Source of the DNA: Vibrio sinensis
GTDB lineage: Bacteria; Pseudomonadota; Gammaproteobacteria; Enterobacterales; Vibrionaceae
DNA length: 64,000 nt
Assembly: GCF_003605645.1 (NCBI RefSeq)
Contig: NZ_QVMU01000007.1
Span: 134,861 to 198,860, forward strand
Direction of reading: 5' to 3'
The number at the start of each line of letters is the position of its first letter. Position 1 is the stretch's first letter. Positions 1 through 9,859 of the stretch are shown piece after piece. The translations under genes were made by a program, and so were the position numbers. The notes under the pieces are model-generated. The model did not search any database and had not been told where the DNA came from. It saw nothing but the letters and a program-made list of their open reading frames with translations.

Positions 1-928
1 GCTTAACGCCTTCCTCTAATGCGGTAACCGCAGATCCGTTATAAACATCACCAGGTTCAAATGTCACCAATTCAGCAAAAGCCGCTTCTTTTCCGATTAG
101 TTGCCCACGGAATTTCACGTCTTCAACGGTATAAGGTTCGCCCTCATCGATGCCCAAGGTGATATAAACGCCTTTCTTATCTGGCGAAATCGCAACTTGA
201 GTCGATTCAACTTGAAACTTCAAGTAACCACGATCTAAGTAATATGACTTCAGCGCTTCAATATCACCCGCAAGGACTTGTTTCTGGTATTTATCATCAG
301 AAAGGAAGTTCCACCAAGCGACGTCAACATTTAGGTTAAAACGTCCTAATAACTCTTCATCAGTAAAGACTTCATTACCGATAAAGTTAATTTGCTTAAT
401 TTTTGCAGAAACGCCTTCAGTAAAGACAAACTTCAAGTCAGCACGATTACGAGGAAGTGGTGTAATAACGGCCTGTACAGATGCGTTATATTTACCAACA
501 CTGTAGTAGAAATCCTCTAGGCCCTCTTCAATATTGGATAAAGAAGTGCGATCGAGAGCCTCACCGACGCGAACATCAGATGCATCAAGGTTTTGCTGTA
601 GCTGTTCATCCTTAATCGCTTCGTTTCCGGAGAAAGAAACGCTTGCGATGGTTGGTCGCTCTTTGACTTGTACAACTAAGGTGTTGTTATCGCGTAGTAC
701 TTTAATATCTTCAAAGTTACCGGTCGTATAAAGGGCTTTTATGATCTCAGCGACATCTTGATTGTCGACGCTATCCCCGATACGTACAGGCATTTTCAGC
801 AACGCTGCACCCAACGTAACACGCTGCAACCCTTCAATTTGAATATCTTGTACAACAAAATCTTGTGCACCGTAGACAGACACGCTCGTTGCAAGGAGCG
901 TAGTCAGCAGAATTTTTTTCATCGCCAT
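1..928 (-). CDS. bamA: BamA, outer-membrane protein assembly factor (5' part; 3' end off window)
   Basis: Central subunit of the BAM complex, which inserts beta-barrel proteins into the outer membrane. Only the first 309 codons are present. They begin with a signal peptide ([10 protein letters not shown]...) and then POTRA-type repeats with the familiar opening [14 protein letters not shown]; the C-terminal barrel lies outside the window. The start at 928 (Met-Ala-Met-Lys-Lys) is chosen because E. coli BamA begins the same way; an in-frame ATG at 922 is the alternative. It lies 40 bp downstream of rseP on the same strand, the usual order in gamma-proteobacteria. The identification is firm; the truncation is only the window edge. 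Confidence 0.95.
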   Translation of the reverse strand, partial: MAMKKILLTTLLATSVSVYGAQDFVVQDIQIEGLQRVTLGAALLKMPVRIGDSVDNQDVAEIIKALYTTGNFEDIKVLRDNNTLVVQVKERPTIASVSFSGNEAIKDEQLQQNLDASDVRVGEALDRTSLSNIEEGLEDFYYSVGKYNASVQAVITPLPRNRADLKFVFTEGVSAKIKQINFIGNEVFTDEELLGRFNLNVDVAWWNFLSDDKYQKQVLAGDIEALKSYYLDRGYLKFQVESTQVAISPDKKGVYITLGIDEGEPYTVEDVKFRGQLIGKEAAFAELVTFEPGDVYNGSAVTALEEGVK

Positions 929-968
929 ATTTGTTTTTGTTATTCCTTACTACAAAACCTTTGTCTCG

Positions 969-2327
969 TTACAGACGAGCAAAATCATTAAATATCGCTA
1001 ACGCCATAAGAGAAAAGAGAATCGCGCCGCCAACGCGGTATCCCATTTCCTGAATCTTTTCCGGAACCGGGCGTCGAATAACTGCCTCGATTGCGAAAAA
1101 TAATAAATGTCCACCATCTAACATCGGCAGTGGAACCAAGTTAATAATGCCTAAGTTAACACTGATCAAAGCTAAGAAACTGAGAAAATAGACTAATCCG
1201 TAATCGGCTGTCGCTCCCGCGCCTTTAGCTATGGATATCGGACCGCTTAAGTTATTGAGCCCAACATCACCCACCACGAGCTTTTTAAGCATGCTAGCGG
1301 TTAGCCCAATCACTTGACCGGTTTTATCGATAGCCTTACCGATAGATTCAAATACACCAAATTTCAGCTCGAAGCGATAATTTTCCGGCCATTCTGCGAC
1401 TTCAGGAGCGATTCCAGCAAAACCGATTTGCTGCCCATCGGCTAACTCACGACTTCCTGGTGTCAGCGTCATTTGAACTAAAGTCCCAGCACGGTCAACA
1501 CTAACACTTAGTGGACGATTTGGGTTGGAACGTATCAGCTCAACAAGTTGGCTCCACTCATCAACATTTTGATCGTTGATTTTTACAATACGATCTCCAG
1601 CTTGCAACCCTGCACTCTCGGCCGCACCGCCTTGAGAAATATTTGCCAATACCATAGAAATTTCTGGGGTATACGGCTTAAAGCCAAGAGCTGACATTGC
1701 AGATTCAGTCTCTGGGTCAAAGTCCCAAGATGTAAGATCGAGTTTATAGCGTTGTTCAACTCCAATGCCATCTTCAGGTGCTACCGTCATGGTTAACTGT
1801 GAATCACCAATATGACCAATTAGGCCCATATTTACTGATTCCCAATCCGCGGTTTTGACGCCAGAAATTGATTTAAGTTCCATGCCTGGCTGTAAACCAG
1901 CTTGTGCCGCAATAGAATGAGGCGCGACCTCACCAATAACGGGTTTCACTGCAGGCACGCCAATAAGGAAAACTAACCAATAAGCACAAATTGCAAAAAT
2001 GAAGTTAAAGAGCGGGCCGGCCGCAACAATTGCAGTACGTTTCCATAATGATTGTTTATCAAACGCGAGCTTTTTTTGTTCCTCAGGAATTTCATCAATT
2101 CGTGAGTCCAACATTTTGACATAACCGCCTAAAGGTATTACCGATAGACTATACTCCGTGCCGTCTTTGCCTACTCGGCTCCAAATCGACTTACCAAAGC
2201 CAATTGAAAACTTCTCAACTTTAACGCCGCAACGACGAGCCACCCAAAAGTGACCAAATTCGTGTACCGCGACTAAAATGCCTAGTGCGACGATAAAGGA
2301 AGCAAAATTCCATAATATTCCGGTCAT
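969..2327 (-). CDS. rseP: RseP, site-2 intramembrane zinc protease
   Basis: Cleaves the transmembrane segment of the anti-sigma factor RseA after DegS has cut it, releasing sigma-E in the envelope stress response; it also clears signal-peptide remnants. The protein has 452 residues, close to the family norm. The HEFGH zinc motif is at residues 22-26 in the first membrane segment, and the second metal motif (PMLDGGH) is in the C-terminal membrane region. Two PDZ domains lie between them, one with the ligand-loop sequence [10 protein letters not shown]. Its ATG overlaps the ispC stop by 4 bp, which suggests translational coupling. It sits directly upstream of bamA, fitting an envelope-assembly operon. 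Confidence 0.96.
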   Translation of the reverse strand: MTGILWNFASFIVALGILVAVHEFGHFWVARRCGVKVEKFSIGFGKSIWSRVGKDGTEYSLSVIPLGGYVKMLDSRIDEIPEEQKKLAFDKQSLWKRTAIVAAGPLFNFIFAICAYWLVFLIGVPAVKPVIGEVAPHSIAAQAGLQPGMELKSISGVKTADWESVNMGLIGHIGDSQLTMTVAPEDGIGVEQRYKLDLTSWDFDPETESAMSALGFKPYTPEISMVLANISQGGAAESAGLQAGDRIVKINDQNVDEWSQLVELIRSNPNRPLSVSVDRAGTLVQMTLTPGSRELADGQQIGFAGIAPEVAEWPENYRFELKFGVFESIGKAIDKTGQVIGLTASMLKKLVVGDVGLNNLSGPISIAKGAGATADYGLVYFLSFLALISVNLGIINLVPLPMLDGGHLLFFAIEAVIRRPVPEKIQEMGYRVGGAILFSLMALAIFNDFARL

Positions 2328-3532
2328 AAGGTATATCCGTTAACGGTTTCTAGAGCGAGTATCCGTGCAATCTTATCGAGCTCCAATATACTTTCCAAGC
2401 TATTGCACTCCAATGAGTTGCTCGTCGCACAAAGTCGAGAGGTTACCATATCATTCACAGCAGCTATGTCAGTAAAGCGAATTTTTCTATTCAAAAATGC
2501 TTCTACCGCCACTTCATTCGCGGCATTTAAAGCCGTCGTCGCATGCTGACCTTCATGACAAGCATCTATCGCCATTTTTAAACAAGGATAACGTTCAAAA
2601 TCAGGTGCTAGAAAACTTAACTCACCCACTTGAGTAAAATCAAGTGGAGCCACCCCGGCATTAACACGCTCTGGATAAGAAAGCGTTAACGCGATTGGCG
2701 TTGCCATATCAGGCTGCCCCATTTGAGCTAAGACAGAGCCATCTTTATATTGCACCATGGAATGGATTACTGACTGCGGGTGAATAACAACTTTCAATTG
2801 CTCACGCTGAGCATTAAACAACCAACGTGCTTCGATATATTCCAAACCTTTATTCATCATAGTGGCGGAATCAACTGAAATTTTTGGTCCCATAGACCAA
2901 TTTGGGTGAGCAATCGCTTGCTCCGGTGTTACAGATGAGAGTGTCGACAAATCACTGTAACGGAATGGACCACCTGACCCTGTCAGTAGAATATGAGAAA
3001 TTCCGCTTTGGGCAAGGTCACAATGTCCTAAATTAGTTTGAATTTCTTGAGGTAGACACTGGAAAATAGCATTGTGTTCACTGTCGACGGGCATCAACTC
3101 TGCACCGTGCTGTTTCACCGCATCAACAAACAGTTGACCGGTCATCACTAAAGCTTCTTTATTCGCTAACAAGACACGTTTGCCTGCTTTAACGGCTGAC
3201 ATCGTAGGCAACAAACCTGCGGCACCAACAATGGCCGCCATGACGGTATCAACTTCATCAAACTCAGAAACATGGCACATCGCTTCAACCCCAGAAAGAA
3301 CTTGGGTCGGGATATGGCTTGAAGAGAGCGCTGCTTGTAATTTTTTTGCCGATTCGGCACTTTCCATTACTGCATATTTAGGCTGCCATTGCTGACATAA
3401 TTGATGCATCCTTTCGACGTTTTGTCCTGCTACCAAAGCAACCACCTGGAAATGCTCAGGATTTTGTTCGATGACTTTTAATGTACTTGCTCCAATAGAG
3501 CCAGTCGCACCAAGGATTGTCAATTTACGCAT
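2324..3532 (-). CDS. ispC: 1-deoxy-D-xylulose 5-phosphate reductoisomerase
   Basis: Second step of the MEP isoprenoid pathway: NADPH-dependent rearrangement of DXP to 2-C-methyl-D-erythritol 4-phosphate. The N-terminal Rossmann motif LGATGSIG follows the start, and the substrate/metal region VDSEHNA and the flexible-loop region with LTGSGGPF are present. The start at 3532 ([11 protein letters not shown]) gives 402 residues, near the 398 of E. coli; an in-frame start 10 codons upstream would add an unconserved leader. It sits between cdsA and rseP, with a 4-bp overlap into rseP. Its product ultimately feeds UppS two genes upstream. Confidence 0.96.
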   Translation of the reverse strand: MRKLTILGATGSIGASTLKVIEQNPEHFQVVALVAGQNVERMHQLCQQWQPKYAVMESAESAKKLQAALSSSHIPTQVLSGVEAMCHVSEFDEVDTVMAAIVGAAGLLPTMSAVKAGKRVLLANKEALVMTGQLFVDAVKQHGAELMPVDSEHNAIFQCLPQEIQTNLGHCDLAQSGISHILLTGSGGPFRYSDLSTLSSVTPEQAIAHPNWSMGPKISVDSATMMNKGLEYIEARWLFNAQREQLKVVIHPQSVIHSMVQYKDGSVLAQMGQPDMATPIALTLSYPERVNAGVAPLDFTQVGELSFLAPDFERYPCLKMAIDACHEGQHATTALNAANEVAVEAFLNRKIRFTDIAAVNDMVTSRLCATSNSLECNSLESILELDKIARILALETVNGYTL

Positions 3533-3583
3533 AGCAAAAAAACCAGTATGTAATAAGGGCAAGCATAGTGCCTGCCCGTCAAA

Positions 3584-4426
3584 TTAGAAAATGAAATAGA
3601 GAAGAGCAAATACTGGGAAAGCAGCAGTCAGGCTGTCTATCCGATCTAGAACGCCACCGTGTCCTGGGATAATATTACTGCTGTCTTTAATACCAGAGAC
3701 TCGCTTGAACATACTTTCGACTAAATCACCTAATACAGAAATCACGACCGTAATCAGAGTAATTAGAATCATCGCAATATGACTAGAGAACTCGATATCA
3801 AACCACTGACTTGTTGCCCAACCGACAACAACTGCGGTGATAATTCCGCCTACTAAACCTTCAATAGTTTTATTTGGGCTCACGTTCGGCGCCATTTTGT
3901 GCTTACCTAAGCTCTTTCCTGCAAAGTAAGCACCGCTATCTGCCGCCCAGACAATAAAGCAGACATACAAAACGAGCTTCGCACCATGATAAGGATCTGT
4001 CTCGATACCTTGAGCTCTCAACATTACAACACTCCATAGGAATGGTAATAGAGTCAATACACCGAATAAATGTCGTAACACATTGGAGCCTTGCCATAAT
4101 GATGAGGATTTAGGGTAAGTGATTGCTAACCCACTCGAGAACACCCACCATAATGAGCCCATAACGAGCATGGCATAGTGCGTAGAGTTCAGAGTATTGA
4201 GGTTTAAGCTGTCAAAAGGTAAGCAGATAAAACTGATAGCGCTTAATACTAAGGCTGGCAACATCGCAATAATGCGGGACTGTGCGTTAACAAACTGAGT
4301 CCACTCCCAAAAACCAATTAAAGTAATACAGGCAATGGCTGCAATAAACAAAGGCAGGGGTAACTTAAAAATACCAAGAATCACCAGAGGTGCAAGGATA
4401 AGTGCCGTTATTATTCTTTGTTTCAA
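3584..4426 (-). CDS. cdsA: Phosphatidate cytidylyltransferase
   Basis: Makes CDP-diacylglycerol from CTP and phosphatidic acid at the inner membrane, the branch point for all phospholipids. The protein has 280 residues and is very hydrophobic, with about eight membrane segments. The C-terminal family signature is visible as SVLGDLVESMFKRVSGIKDS followed by PGHGGVLDRIDSL, which carries the metal-binding aspartates. It lies 14 bp downstream of uppS and about 50 bp upstream of ispC, as in E. coli. PgpA, elsewhere in this window, acts further down the same pathway. Confidence 0.95.
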   Translation of the reverse strand: MKQRIITALILAPLVILGIFKLPLPLFIAAIACITLIGFWEWTQFVNAQSRIIAMLPALVLSAISFICLPFDSLNLNTLNSTHYAMLVMGSLWWVFSSGLAITYPKSSSLWQGSNVLRHLFGVLTLLPFLWSVVMLRAQGIETDPYHGAKLVLYVCFIVWAADSGAYFAGKSLGKHKMAPNVSPNKTIEGLVGGIITAVVVGWATSQWFDIEFSSHIAMILITLITVVISVLGDLVESMFKRVSGIKDSSNIIPGHGGVLDRIDSLTAAFPVFALLYFIF

Positions 4427-4440
4427 ACTTGAATCCTTTG

Positions 4441-5193
4441 TTAGCTTTCCATCAATGCTTTGACTTGTTCACCAGTACAACCAAAACGACGTTCACGGTT
4501 TATAAACCAAGTTACCGCTTCAATAAGGCTCTCTTCTGTGAACTCTGGCCAATAAATCGGCGTGAAATACATCTCAGCATACGCCAACTGCCAAAGCATA
4601 AAATTACTGATGCGACATTCGCCGCTGGTTCGAATAAGTAAATCAACTTCAGGCAAATCTGCCATCGTAAGATGTTCAGTGATAAGCTCTTCACTGATAT
4701 CATTTGTAGAAAGTTGACCTAATGCTACTTTTTCTGCGATCTGTTTTGTGGCTTCTAGGATATCCCATTTTCCACCATAATTCGCAGCGATATTAATGAC
4801 CATCCCTGTGTTATCAACTGTAAGTGCTTCAGCTTGAGCAATTTTCTTTTGTAAACGCTCATTAAATCGAGTTTTGTCGCCAATGACACGTAAACGCAAA
4901 TTGTTTTTATGTAGCTTTTTCACTTCCGTCGATAAAACGGTAATAAACAACTCCATTAATACCCCGACTTCATCCTCCGGACGACGCCAGTTTTCGCTAC
5001 TAAAAGCAAAGAGTGTTACTGCTTTGATACCAAGTTTTGCAGCACCAGAAATCGTTCGTCGAACAGCAGCTACGCCATTTTTGTGCCCAAAAACTCGAGG
5101 TTTACCTTGAGCTTTAGCCCAACGACCATTACCGTCCATGATGACAGCGATATGTTTTGGAAGAAATTCTGGTGAGAGTTGTGAATTTTGCAT
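4441..5193 (-). CDS. uppS: Undecaprenyl diphosphate synthase (cis-prenyltransferase)
   Basis: Condenses eight isopentenyl diphosphates onto farnesyl diphosphate to make the C55 carrier lipid of cell-wall and O-antigen synthesis. The signature [13 protein letters not shown] carries the catalytic aspartate, and the C-terminal signature region [19 protein letters not shown] is present (normally RTSGE..LSNFLLWQ). The start at 5193 (MQNSQLS) gives 250 residues. The in-frame ATG at 5235 is disfavoured because it lies in the U-tract of the frr terminator. No strong Shine-Dalgarno is visible at either start. The gene is followed closely by cdsA. Confidence 0.95.
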   Translation of the reverse strand: MQNSQLSPEFLPKHIAVIMDGNGRWAKAQGKPRVFGHKNGVAAVRRTISGAAKLGIKAVTLFAFSSENWRRPEDEVGVLMELFITVLSTEVKKLHKNNLRLRVIGDKTRFNERLQKKIAQAEALTVDNTGMVINIAANYGGKWDILEATKQIAEKVALGQLSTNDISEELITEHLTMADLPEVDLLIRTSGECRISNFMLWQLAYAEMYFTPIYWPEFTEESLIEAVTWFINRERRFGCTGEQVKALMES

Positions 5194-5234
5194 AAGGGGT
5201 ATAGGGATTACCAGCAGGGGGACAGAGAGTAGCA

Positions 5235-5264
5235 TAAAAAACGCTGTGCCGTGAGCACAGCGTT
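5235..5264 (-). terminator. Intrinsic terminator after frr
   Basis: A 10-bp perfect stem (AACGCTGTGC / GCACAGCGTT) with a 5-nt loop is followed, on the minus strand, by a U run. It lies 25 bp beyond the frr stop and just before uppS, so uppS may rely on read-through or a nearby promoter. Confidence 0.85.
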
Positions 5265-5288
5265 TCTATTTAGCGAGTGTATGGGTAA

Positions 5289-5846
5289 TTAAACTTCCAT
5301 CAACTCTTTTTCTTTTACTGCTAGAACGTCATCAACTTTCTTAACAGCAATATCTGTAAGCTTTTGAATTTCGTCTTGTGCTTTACGATCTTCATCTTCA
5401 GAGATTTCTTTATCTTTTAGTAATCCCTTAAGATCGCCGTTAGCATCACGACGGATGTTACGAACCGCTACGCGTGCGCCTTCAGCTTCACCACGAACGA
5501 TTTTAACTAAGTCTTTACGACGTTCTTCCGTTAGAGCTGGAAGTGGTACACGAATGATAGTGCCCGCTGACATTGGGTTTAAACCAAGATCAGACATCAT
5601 AATCGCTTTTTCAACTTTCTGAGTCAGCTCACGATCAAACACTGTAATAGCTAGAGTACGAGCATCTTCTGCAACAACGTTAGCCACTTGATTTAGCGGC
5701 GTTGCTGCACCGTAGTAATCCACACTGATACCAGATAGTAGGCTTGGGTGTGCACGACCTGTACGAATTTTAGAAAGGTTGTTTTTCAGTGCTTCAACAC
5801 TTTTGTCCATGCGCTCCTGCGCATCTTTTTTGATTTCGTTAATCAC
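5289..5846 (-). CDS. frr: Ribosome recycling factor
   Basis: Splits post-termination 70S ribosomes together with EF-G. The protein has 185 residues, exactly the E. coli length. The two-domain pattern is evident: an N-terminal helix with [16 protein letters not shown] and a long C-terminal helix region with [21 protein letters not shown]. It lies downstream of pyrH in the conserved order rpsB-tsf-pyrH-frr and is followed by a strong intrinsic terminator. Confidence 0.97.
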   Translation of the reverse strand: MINEIKKDAQERMDKSVEALKNNLSKIRTGRAHPSLLSGISVDYYGAATPLNQVANVVAEDARTLAITVFDRELTQKVEKAIMMSDLGLNPMSAGTIIRVPLPALTEERRKDLVKIVRGEAEGARVAVRNIRRDANGDLKGLLKDKEISEDEDRKAQDEIQKLTDIAVKKVDDVLAVKEKELMEV

Positions 5847-5930
5847 AGTTTCACCTTAATGAGTGCTCTTTCAAAAGAAAGACTTGTTCGGCTGATTACC
5901 TGCCGACATTATATCGACAGGTACCAAAAA

Positions 5931-6662
5931 TTAAGCGTTGTCGCTGATTAGCGTACCTTCGGCTTCGCCCATCACCACGCGACGTAGTGCGCCTGGTTTA
6001 TTCATGTTAAATACACGGATTGGCATTTTGTGATCACGCGCTAGCGTGAAAGCAGCTAAATCCATTACCTTGAGTTCTTTCTCAAGAATCTCAGAATAAG
6101 TCAGAGTATCATACAGTTCTGCGTCTGGGTTTGCTACTGGGTCAGCAGTAAATACACCGTCAACTTTCGTTGCTTTTAGTACTACATCTGCTTCGATTTC
6201 AATACCACGCAGACACGCTGCTGAATCTGTAGTGAAAAACGGGTTACCAGTACCTGCAGAGAAGATCACTACACGGCCTTGACGAAGTTCACGAATTGCA
6301 TCTGCCCAGTTGTAATCGTCACACACACCTTTCAGTGGAATTGCAGACATTACACGTGCGTTCACGTATGCGCGGTGCAGTGCATCACGTAATGCTAAGC
6401 CGTTCATTACTGTTGCTAGCATACCCATGTGGTCGCCCACTACGCGGTTCATGCCCGCTTCTGCAAGACCAGCTCCACGGAATAAGTTGCCACCGCCGAT
6501 AACTACGCCTACTTGAACGCCCAGTTCAACCAGCTCTTTCACCTCTTGAGCCATACGATCAAGGATTTTAGGATCAATACCAAAACCCTCAGAGCCTTGA
6601 AGAGCTTCACCGCTCAGTTTTAATAGAATACGTTGATATGCTGGTTTAGGGTTCGTCGTCAT
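5931..6662 (-). CDS. pyrH: UMP kinase
   Basis: Phosphorylates UMP to UDP in pyrimidine nucleotide synthesis; the bacterial enzyme is a hexamer of the amino-acid-kinase fold, allosterically controlled by GTP and UTP. The protein has 243 residues. The nucleotide-binding segment [13 protein letters not shown] is near the N terminus, followed by [12 protein letters not shown], the UMP-binding [15 protein letters not shown] region and [16 protein letters not shown]. Lies between tsf and frr with about 80 bp to frr and 155 bp to tsf; a terminator-like hairpin separates it from tsf. Confidence 0.97.
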   Translation of the reverse strand: MTTNPKPAYQRILLKLSGEALQGSEGFGIDPKILDRMAQEVKELVELGVQVGVVIGGGNLFRGAGLAEAGMNRVVGDHMGMLATVMNGLALRDALHRAYVNARVMSAIPLKGVCDDYNWADAIRELRQGRVVIFSAGTGNPFFTTDSAACLRGIEIEADVVLKATKVDGVFTADPVANPDAELYDTLTYSEILEKELKVMDLAAFTLARDHKMPIRVFNMNKPGALRRVVMGEAEGTLISDNA

Positions 6663-6765
6663 GAAGTTTACCTTCCAAAGAGAGTTGTTGATTAACAGTC
6701 ATGATTTAAAACTCAACTGATTCCATCAGTTCTAAATCATCACGGCTAACCGCTTAGTCTTATCG

Positions 6766-6794
6766 TAAAAAGACCGCAGCCATGGCTACGGTCT
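6766..6794 (-). terminator. Terminator/attenuator between tsf and pyrH
   Basis: An 11-bp stem with one mismatch (AGACCGCAGCC / GGCTACGGTCT) and a minimal loop is followed by U residues on the minus strand. It begins about 24 bp after the tsf stop. Confidence 0.8.
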
Positions 6795-6817
6795 AATAAT
6801 TCGCAGGTATCTAAGGA

Positions 6818-7663
6818 TTAACCTTTTTGTACCGCAGCAACTTCTTCAGCGAAGCTCATTTCTGCAGCTTTCTCGATGCCTTCACCAACTTCTAGACGAA
6901 CGAAAGTAGATACAGATGCACCTTTTTCTTTCAGCATTTCGCCTACAGTTTTCTTAGGTTCCATGATGAACGCTTGACCAGTTAGAGAGATTTCGCCCGT
7001 GAATTTCTTCATACGGCCAACAACCATCTTCTCAGCGATCTCTTGAGGCTTGCCTTCGTTCATAGCGATTTCAACTTGAACTTCTTTCTCTTTAGCAACT
7101 ACGTCTGCTGGTACGTCTTCTGGGTTAACAAACTCAGGACGAGAAGCAGCTACGTGCATAGCAACGTGTTTAAGAGTTTCAGCATCGCCTTCACCAGCAA
7201 CAACTACACCGATTTTCTCGCCGTGACGGTAAGAAGCGATAGCAGTACCTTCAACGTACTGTACGCGACGGATGTTGATGTTTTCGCCGATTTTAGCAAC
7301 TAGTGCAACGCGAGCATCTTCAAATTTAGCTTGTAGTTCTTCAACAGTCGCTTTAGAAGCTAGTGCTTCAGCAGCTACTTCTTGTGCGAATGCGTTGAAG
7401 CTAGCATCTTTTGCTACGAAGTCAGTTTGGCAGTTAACTTCAAGAAGAGCAGCTACGCCGTTCTCTTCTTTGATGATGATTGCGCCTTCAGCTGCAACGT
7501 TACCAGCTTTCTTAGCTGCTTTCGCTGCGCCAGACTTACGCATGTTTTCAATTGCTAGTTCGATGTCAGCGTTTGCTTCTACAAGCGCTTTCTTACATTC
7601 CATCATGCCAGCGCCAGTGCGCTCGCGAAGTTCTTTAACTAGAGCAGCAGTTACAGTTGCCAT
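6818..7663 (-). CDS. tsf: Elongation factor Ts
   Basis: Nucleotide exchange factor that regenerates EF-Tu-GTP from EF-Tu-GDP. The protein has 281 residues. The N-terminal UBA-like domain ([20 protein letters not shown]) is followed by the core with the contact motif CQTDFVAKD at about residues 78-86 and a C-terminal coiled-coil segment. It is downstream of rpsB, with a terminator-like hairpin between the two that should lower tsf expression relative to rpsB. Confidence 0.97.
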   Translation of the reverse strand: MATVTAALVKELRERTGAGMMECKKALVEANADIELAIENMRKSGAAKAAKKAGNVAAEGAIIIKEENGVAALLEVNCQTDFVAKDASFNAFAQEVAAEALASKATVEELQAKFEDARVALVAKIGENINIRRVQYVEGTAIASYRHGEKIGVVVAGEGDAETLKHVAMHVAASRPEFVNPEDVPADVVAKEKEVQVEIAMNEGKPQEIAEKMVVGRMKKFTGEISLTGQAFIMEPKKTVGEMLKEKGASVSTFVRLEVGEGIEKAAEMSFAEEVAAVQKG

Positions 7664-7693
7664 TCTCTATTCCTCGTTGATTCGAAATAAGGT

Positions 7694-7724
7694 AAAAAAC
7701 AGGGGCCTACATTGTCGGCCCCTG
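7694..7724 (-). terminator. Terminator-like attenuator between rpsB and tsf
   Basis: A perfect 8-bp GC-rich stem (CAGGGGCC / GGCCCCTG) with a 9-nt loop is followed by six U residues on the minus strand. It sits between the rpsB stop and the tsf start, where partial termination sets the rpsB:tsf ratio in E. coli. Confidence 0.85.
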
Positions 7725-7793
7725 TTGATAACTATAACTTAATTTATGCAACAAATACTTGGCACACAGACTAAGTTGGGCTCGGAGCCGATA

Positions 7794-8522
7794 TTATTCA
7801 GCTTCTACGAAACCGTCTTTTTCAGAAACTACAGCAACGTCTTTGTTACGGCCTTCGTTTACAGAAGTCGCAACAGCGTCAAGGTACAGTTTAACTGCAC
7901 GGATTGCGTCGTCGTTACCTGGGATGATGTAGTCAACGCCATCTGGGTTAGAGTTAGTATCTACCACAGCGTAAACTGGAATACCTAGGTTGTTAGCTTC
8001 TTTAATCGCAATGTGTTCGTGATCAGCATCGATAACGAAAAGCGCGTCAGGTAGACCGCCCATGTTTTTGATACCACCAAGAGATTTCTCTAGCTTCTCC
8101 ATTTCACGAGTACGCATTAGAGCTTCTTTCTTAGTTAGTTTATCAAAAGTACCGTCTTGAGCTTGAGCTTCTAGCTCTTTAAGACGTTTGATAGACTGAC
8201 GAACAGTTTTGTAGTTTGTTAGCATACCGCCTAACCAGCGGTTGTTAACGTAGTACTGGTTGCTTGCGATTGCAGCTTCTTTAACAGCTTCAGATGCAGC
8301 GCGTTTAGTACCTACGAATAGAACTTTACCTTTCTTCTCGCCAACTTTAGCTAGTTCAGCTAGAGCTTCGTTGAACATTGGTACAGTTTTTTCTAGGTTG
8401 ATGATGTGAACGCGGTTACGAGCACCAAAGATGAATGGCTTCATTTTTGGGTTCCAGTAACGAGTTTGGTGACCGAAGTGAACACCAGCTTTCAGCATAT
8501 CGCGCATTGATACAGTTGCCAT
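7794..8522 (-). CDS. rpsB: 30S ribosomal protein S2
   Basis: Component of the 30S subunit, needed for S1 docking. The start at 8522 ([20 protein letters not shown]) gives 242 residues, matching E. coli. The coiled-coil insert ([13 protein letters not shown]...[16 protein letters not shown]) and the signature [13 protein letters not shown] are present. An in-frame extension of 11 codons upstream lacks an ATG context and lies in the structured leader. First gene of the rpsB-tsf-pyrH-frr cluster; its leader resembles the S2 autoregulatory element. Confidence 0.97.
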   Translation of the reverse strand: MATVSMRDMLKAGVHFGHQTRYWNPKMKPFIFGARNRVHIINLEKTVPMFNEALAELAKVGEKKGKVLFVGTKRAASEAVKEAAIASNQYYVNNRWLGGMLTNYKTVRQSIKRLKELEAQAQDGTFDKLTKKEALMRTREMEKLEKSLGGIKNMGGLPDALFVIDADHEHIAIKEANNLGIPVYAVVDTNSNPDGVDYIIPGNDDAIRAVKLYLDAVATSVNEGRNKDVAVVSEKDGFVEAE

Positions 8523-8612
8523 TTTAAAATCCTCTATGGGGTTAGGCCTCCACATCCCCCATGATTCCGACCCTAGCCTTAGCTGGGCACCCCGGAATAT
8601 GTGTCGGAATGT
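8523..8612 (-). promoter_or_regulatory. Structured rpsB leader, probable S2 autoregulatory RNA
   Basis: The 5' untranslated region of rpsB contains an 8-bp perfect stem (8564-8571 with 8603-8610, ATTCCGAC/GTCGGAAT) and a second pairing close to the start codon (8536-8541 with 8557-8562, ATGGGG/CCCCAT). S2 is known to repress its own operon through a conserved structured leader in gamma-proteobacteria. That this leader belongs to that family is inferred from position and pairing, not from a covariance search. Confidence 0.6.
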
Positions 8613-8877
8613 GTGTGATTTAAAGATAATAGGTTAAGAAAAGTAACTCCGCATCGCCACTACATCGCGATGTAATGAAGAGAACAGACTACGTTTCCGG
8701 CGCGCTTTATATCATATTTCAGGGGTCATTGGCTACAAAAAATTGGTATTACACTTCGTTGAAAAAAGCGCTTCGACTACGATTAGAAGCATCGATGACA
8801 AATACACATTCATCGTTCTTCCTGTTAGAATGCGCTTATTCGCACTGAAATGCGCAATAAACGAATAGAGAAAGCCG
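8613..8877. other. Divergent promoter region between rpsB and map
   Basis: About 265 bp between the rpsB leader and the map start. It must hold the promoters of both genes. No gene-sized reading frame with a ribosome binding site is seen on either strand, and no specific operator was recognised. Confidence 0.5.
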
Positions 8878-9756
8878 ATGTCAATCAAGATAAAAACAGC
8901 AGCAGAAATTGAACGCATGCGTCTTGCTGGTAGCCTTGCTGCCGAAGTCCTAGAAATGATCGAACCACACATTAAAGCCGGTGTGACGACAGAAGAGCTA
9001 AACCAAATCTGTCATGACTTCGCTCTTGAAAGAGGCGCTTATTCCGCTCCACTCGATTACCATGGATTCCCAAAATCTATTTGCACATCGATTAACCATA
9101 TCGTTTGTCATGGTATTCCTGCAACTCAAGACGAGAAAGGCAGCAATGGTCAGATGAAGCCAGCGGTTCTTAAAAACGGCGATATTATTAACGTCGATAT
9201 TACCGTTATCGTCCCTGACGATGAAAATGCAGACCTTAGCGTTCGTCCAAACGGTTATCACGGTGATACATCAAAAATGTTCTTCGTTGGAGAAGCATCA
9301 CCTGAAGACAAACGTTTATGCATGGTGACACAAGAAGCGCTTTATATCGGTATGAAGCAAGTAAAACCTGGCGCAACAGTGGGTGATATTGGTACGGCTA
9401 TTGAGAAATACATCAAGGCCAACAACAAAAACAACCCTCGCAATAAGTTCTCTATTGTGAAAGATTTCTGTGGTCACGGTATCGGTAACGAATTCCACGA
9501 AGAACCACAAGTCGTTCACTACAAAAACAGCGATCGTCGCGTGTTCAAAGAAGGCATGTGTTTTACGATTGAACCAATGATCAACGCAGGTAAGTACGGT
9601 GTCACTGTTGATGCTGCTGATGATTGGACTGTCTACACTGGCGACGGCAAGAAATCCGCTCAATATGAGCACACTATCGTTGTCACTGCGACAGGTTGTG
9701 AAGTCCTCACTTTACGTAAAGATGAGAACATTCCTCGTCTTATGAATAACGCCTAA
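8878..9756 (+). CDS. map: Methionine aminopeptidase, type I
   Basis: Removes the initiator methionine from nascent proteins. The pita-bread fold metal ligands are all visible: the two aspartates in NVDITV and GDTSKMF, the histidine in GHGIGNEFHEEP, and the glutamates in TIEPM and QYEHTI. At 292 residues it is about 28 longer than the E. coli enzyme. The extra length sits in two insertions on either side of the first metal aspartate (around residues 83-95 and 111-123). It stands alone, divergent from rpsB, with a strong terminator immediately after. Confidence 0.95.
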   Translation: MSIKIKTAAEIERMRLAGSLAAEVLEMIEPHIKAGVTTEELNQICHDFALERGAYSAPLDYHGFPKSICTSINHIVCHGIPATQDEKGSNGQMKPAVLKNGDIINVDITVIVPDDENADLSVRPNGYHGDTSKMFFVGEASPEDKRLCMVTQEALYIGMKQVKPGATVGDIGTAIEKYIKANNKNNPRNKFSIVKDFCGHGIGNEFHEEPQVVHYKNSDRRVFKEGMCFTIEPMINAGKYGVTVDAADDWTVYTGDGKKSAQYEHTIVVTATGCEVLTLRKDENIPRLMNNA

Positions 9757-9769
9757 TTTAACGACTAAA

Positions 9770-9800
9770 AAATATCCTCGCCCGCGAGGATATTTTTTTA
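9770..9800 (+). terminator. Intrinsic terminator after map
   Basis: A perfect stem (AATATCCTCG / CGAGGATATT) with a 4-nt loop followed by a T run, 14 bp after the map stop. The A-rich 5' flank could let it work on both strands. Confidence 0.85.
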
Positions 9801-9859
9801 TCGGTTTCATTTTGTTAGATTAACATTCTCTGGATGTTAACCCGCACGGAACGCTGCGC

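Noticed and set aside
4441..5235. Longer uppS from the ATG at 5235
   Set aside because: That ATG lies in the U-tract of the frr terminator and the added residues ([13 protein letters not shown]) are not family-like.
7272..7742. 156-codon frame opposite tsf
   Set aside because: Antisense shadow of a highly expressed codon-biased gene; no independent signals.
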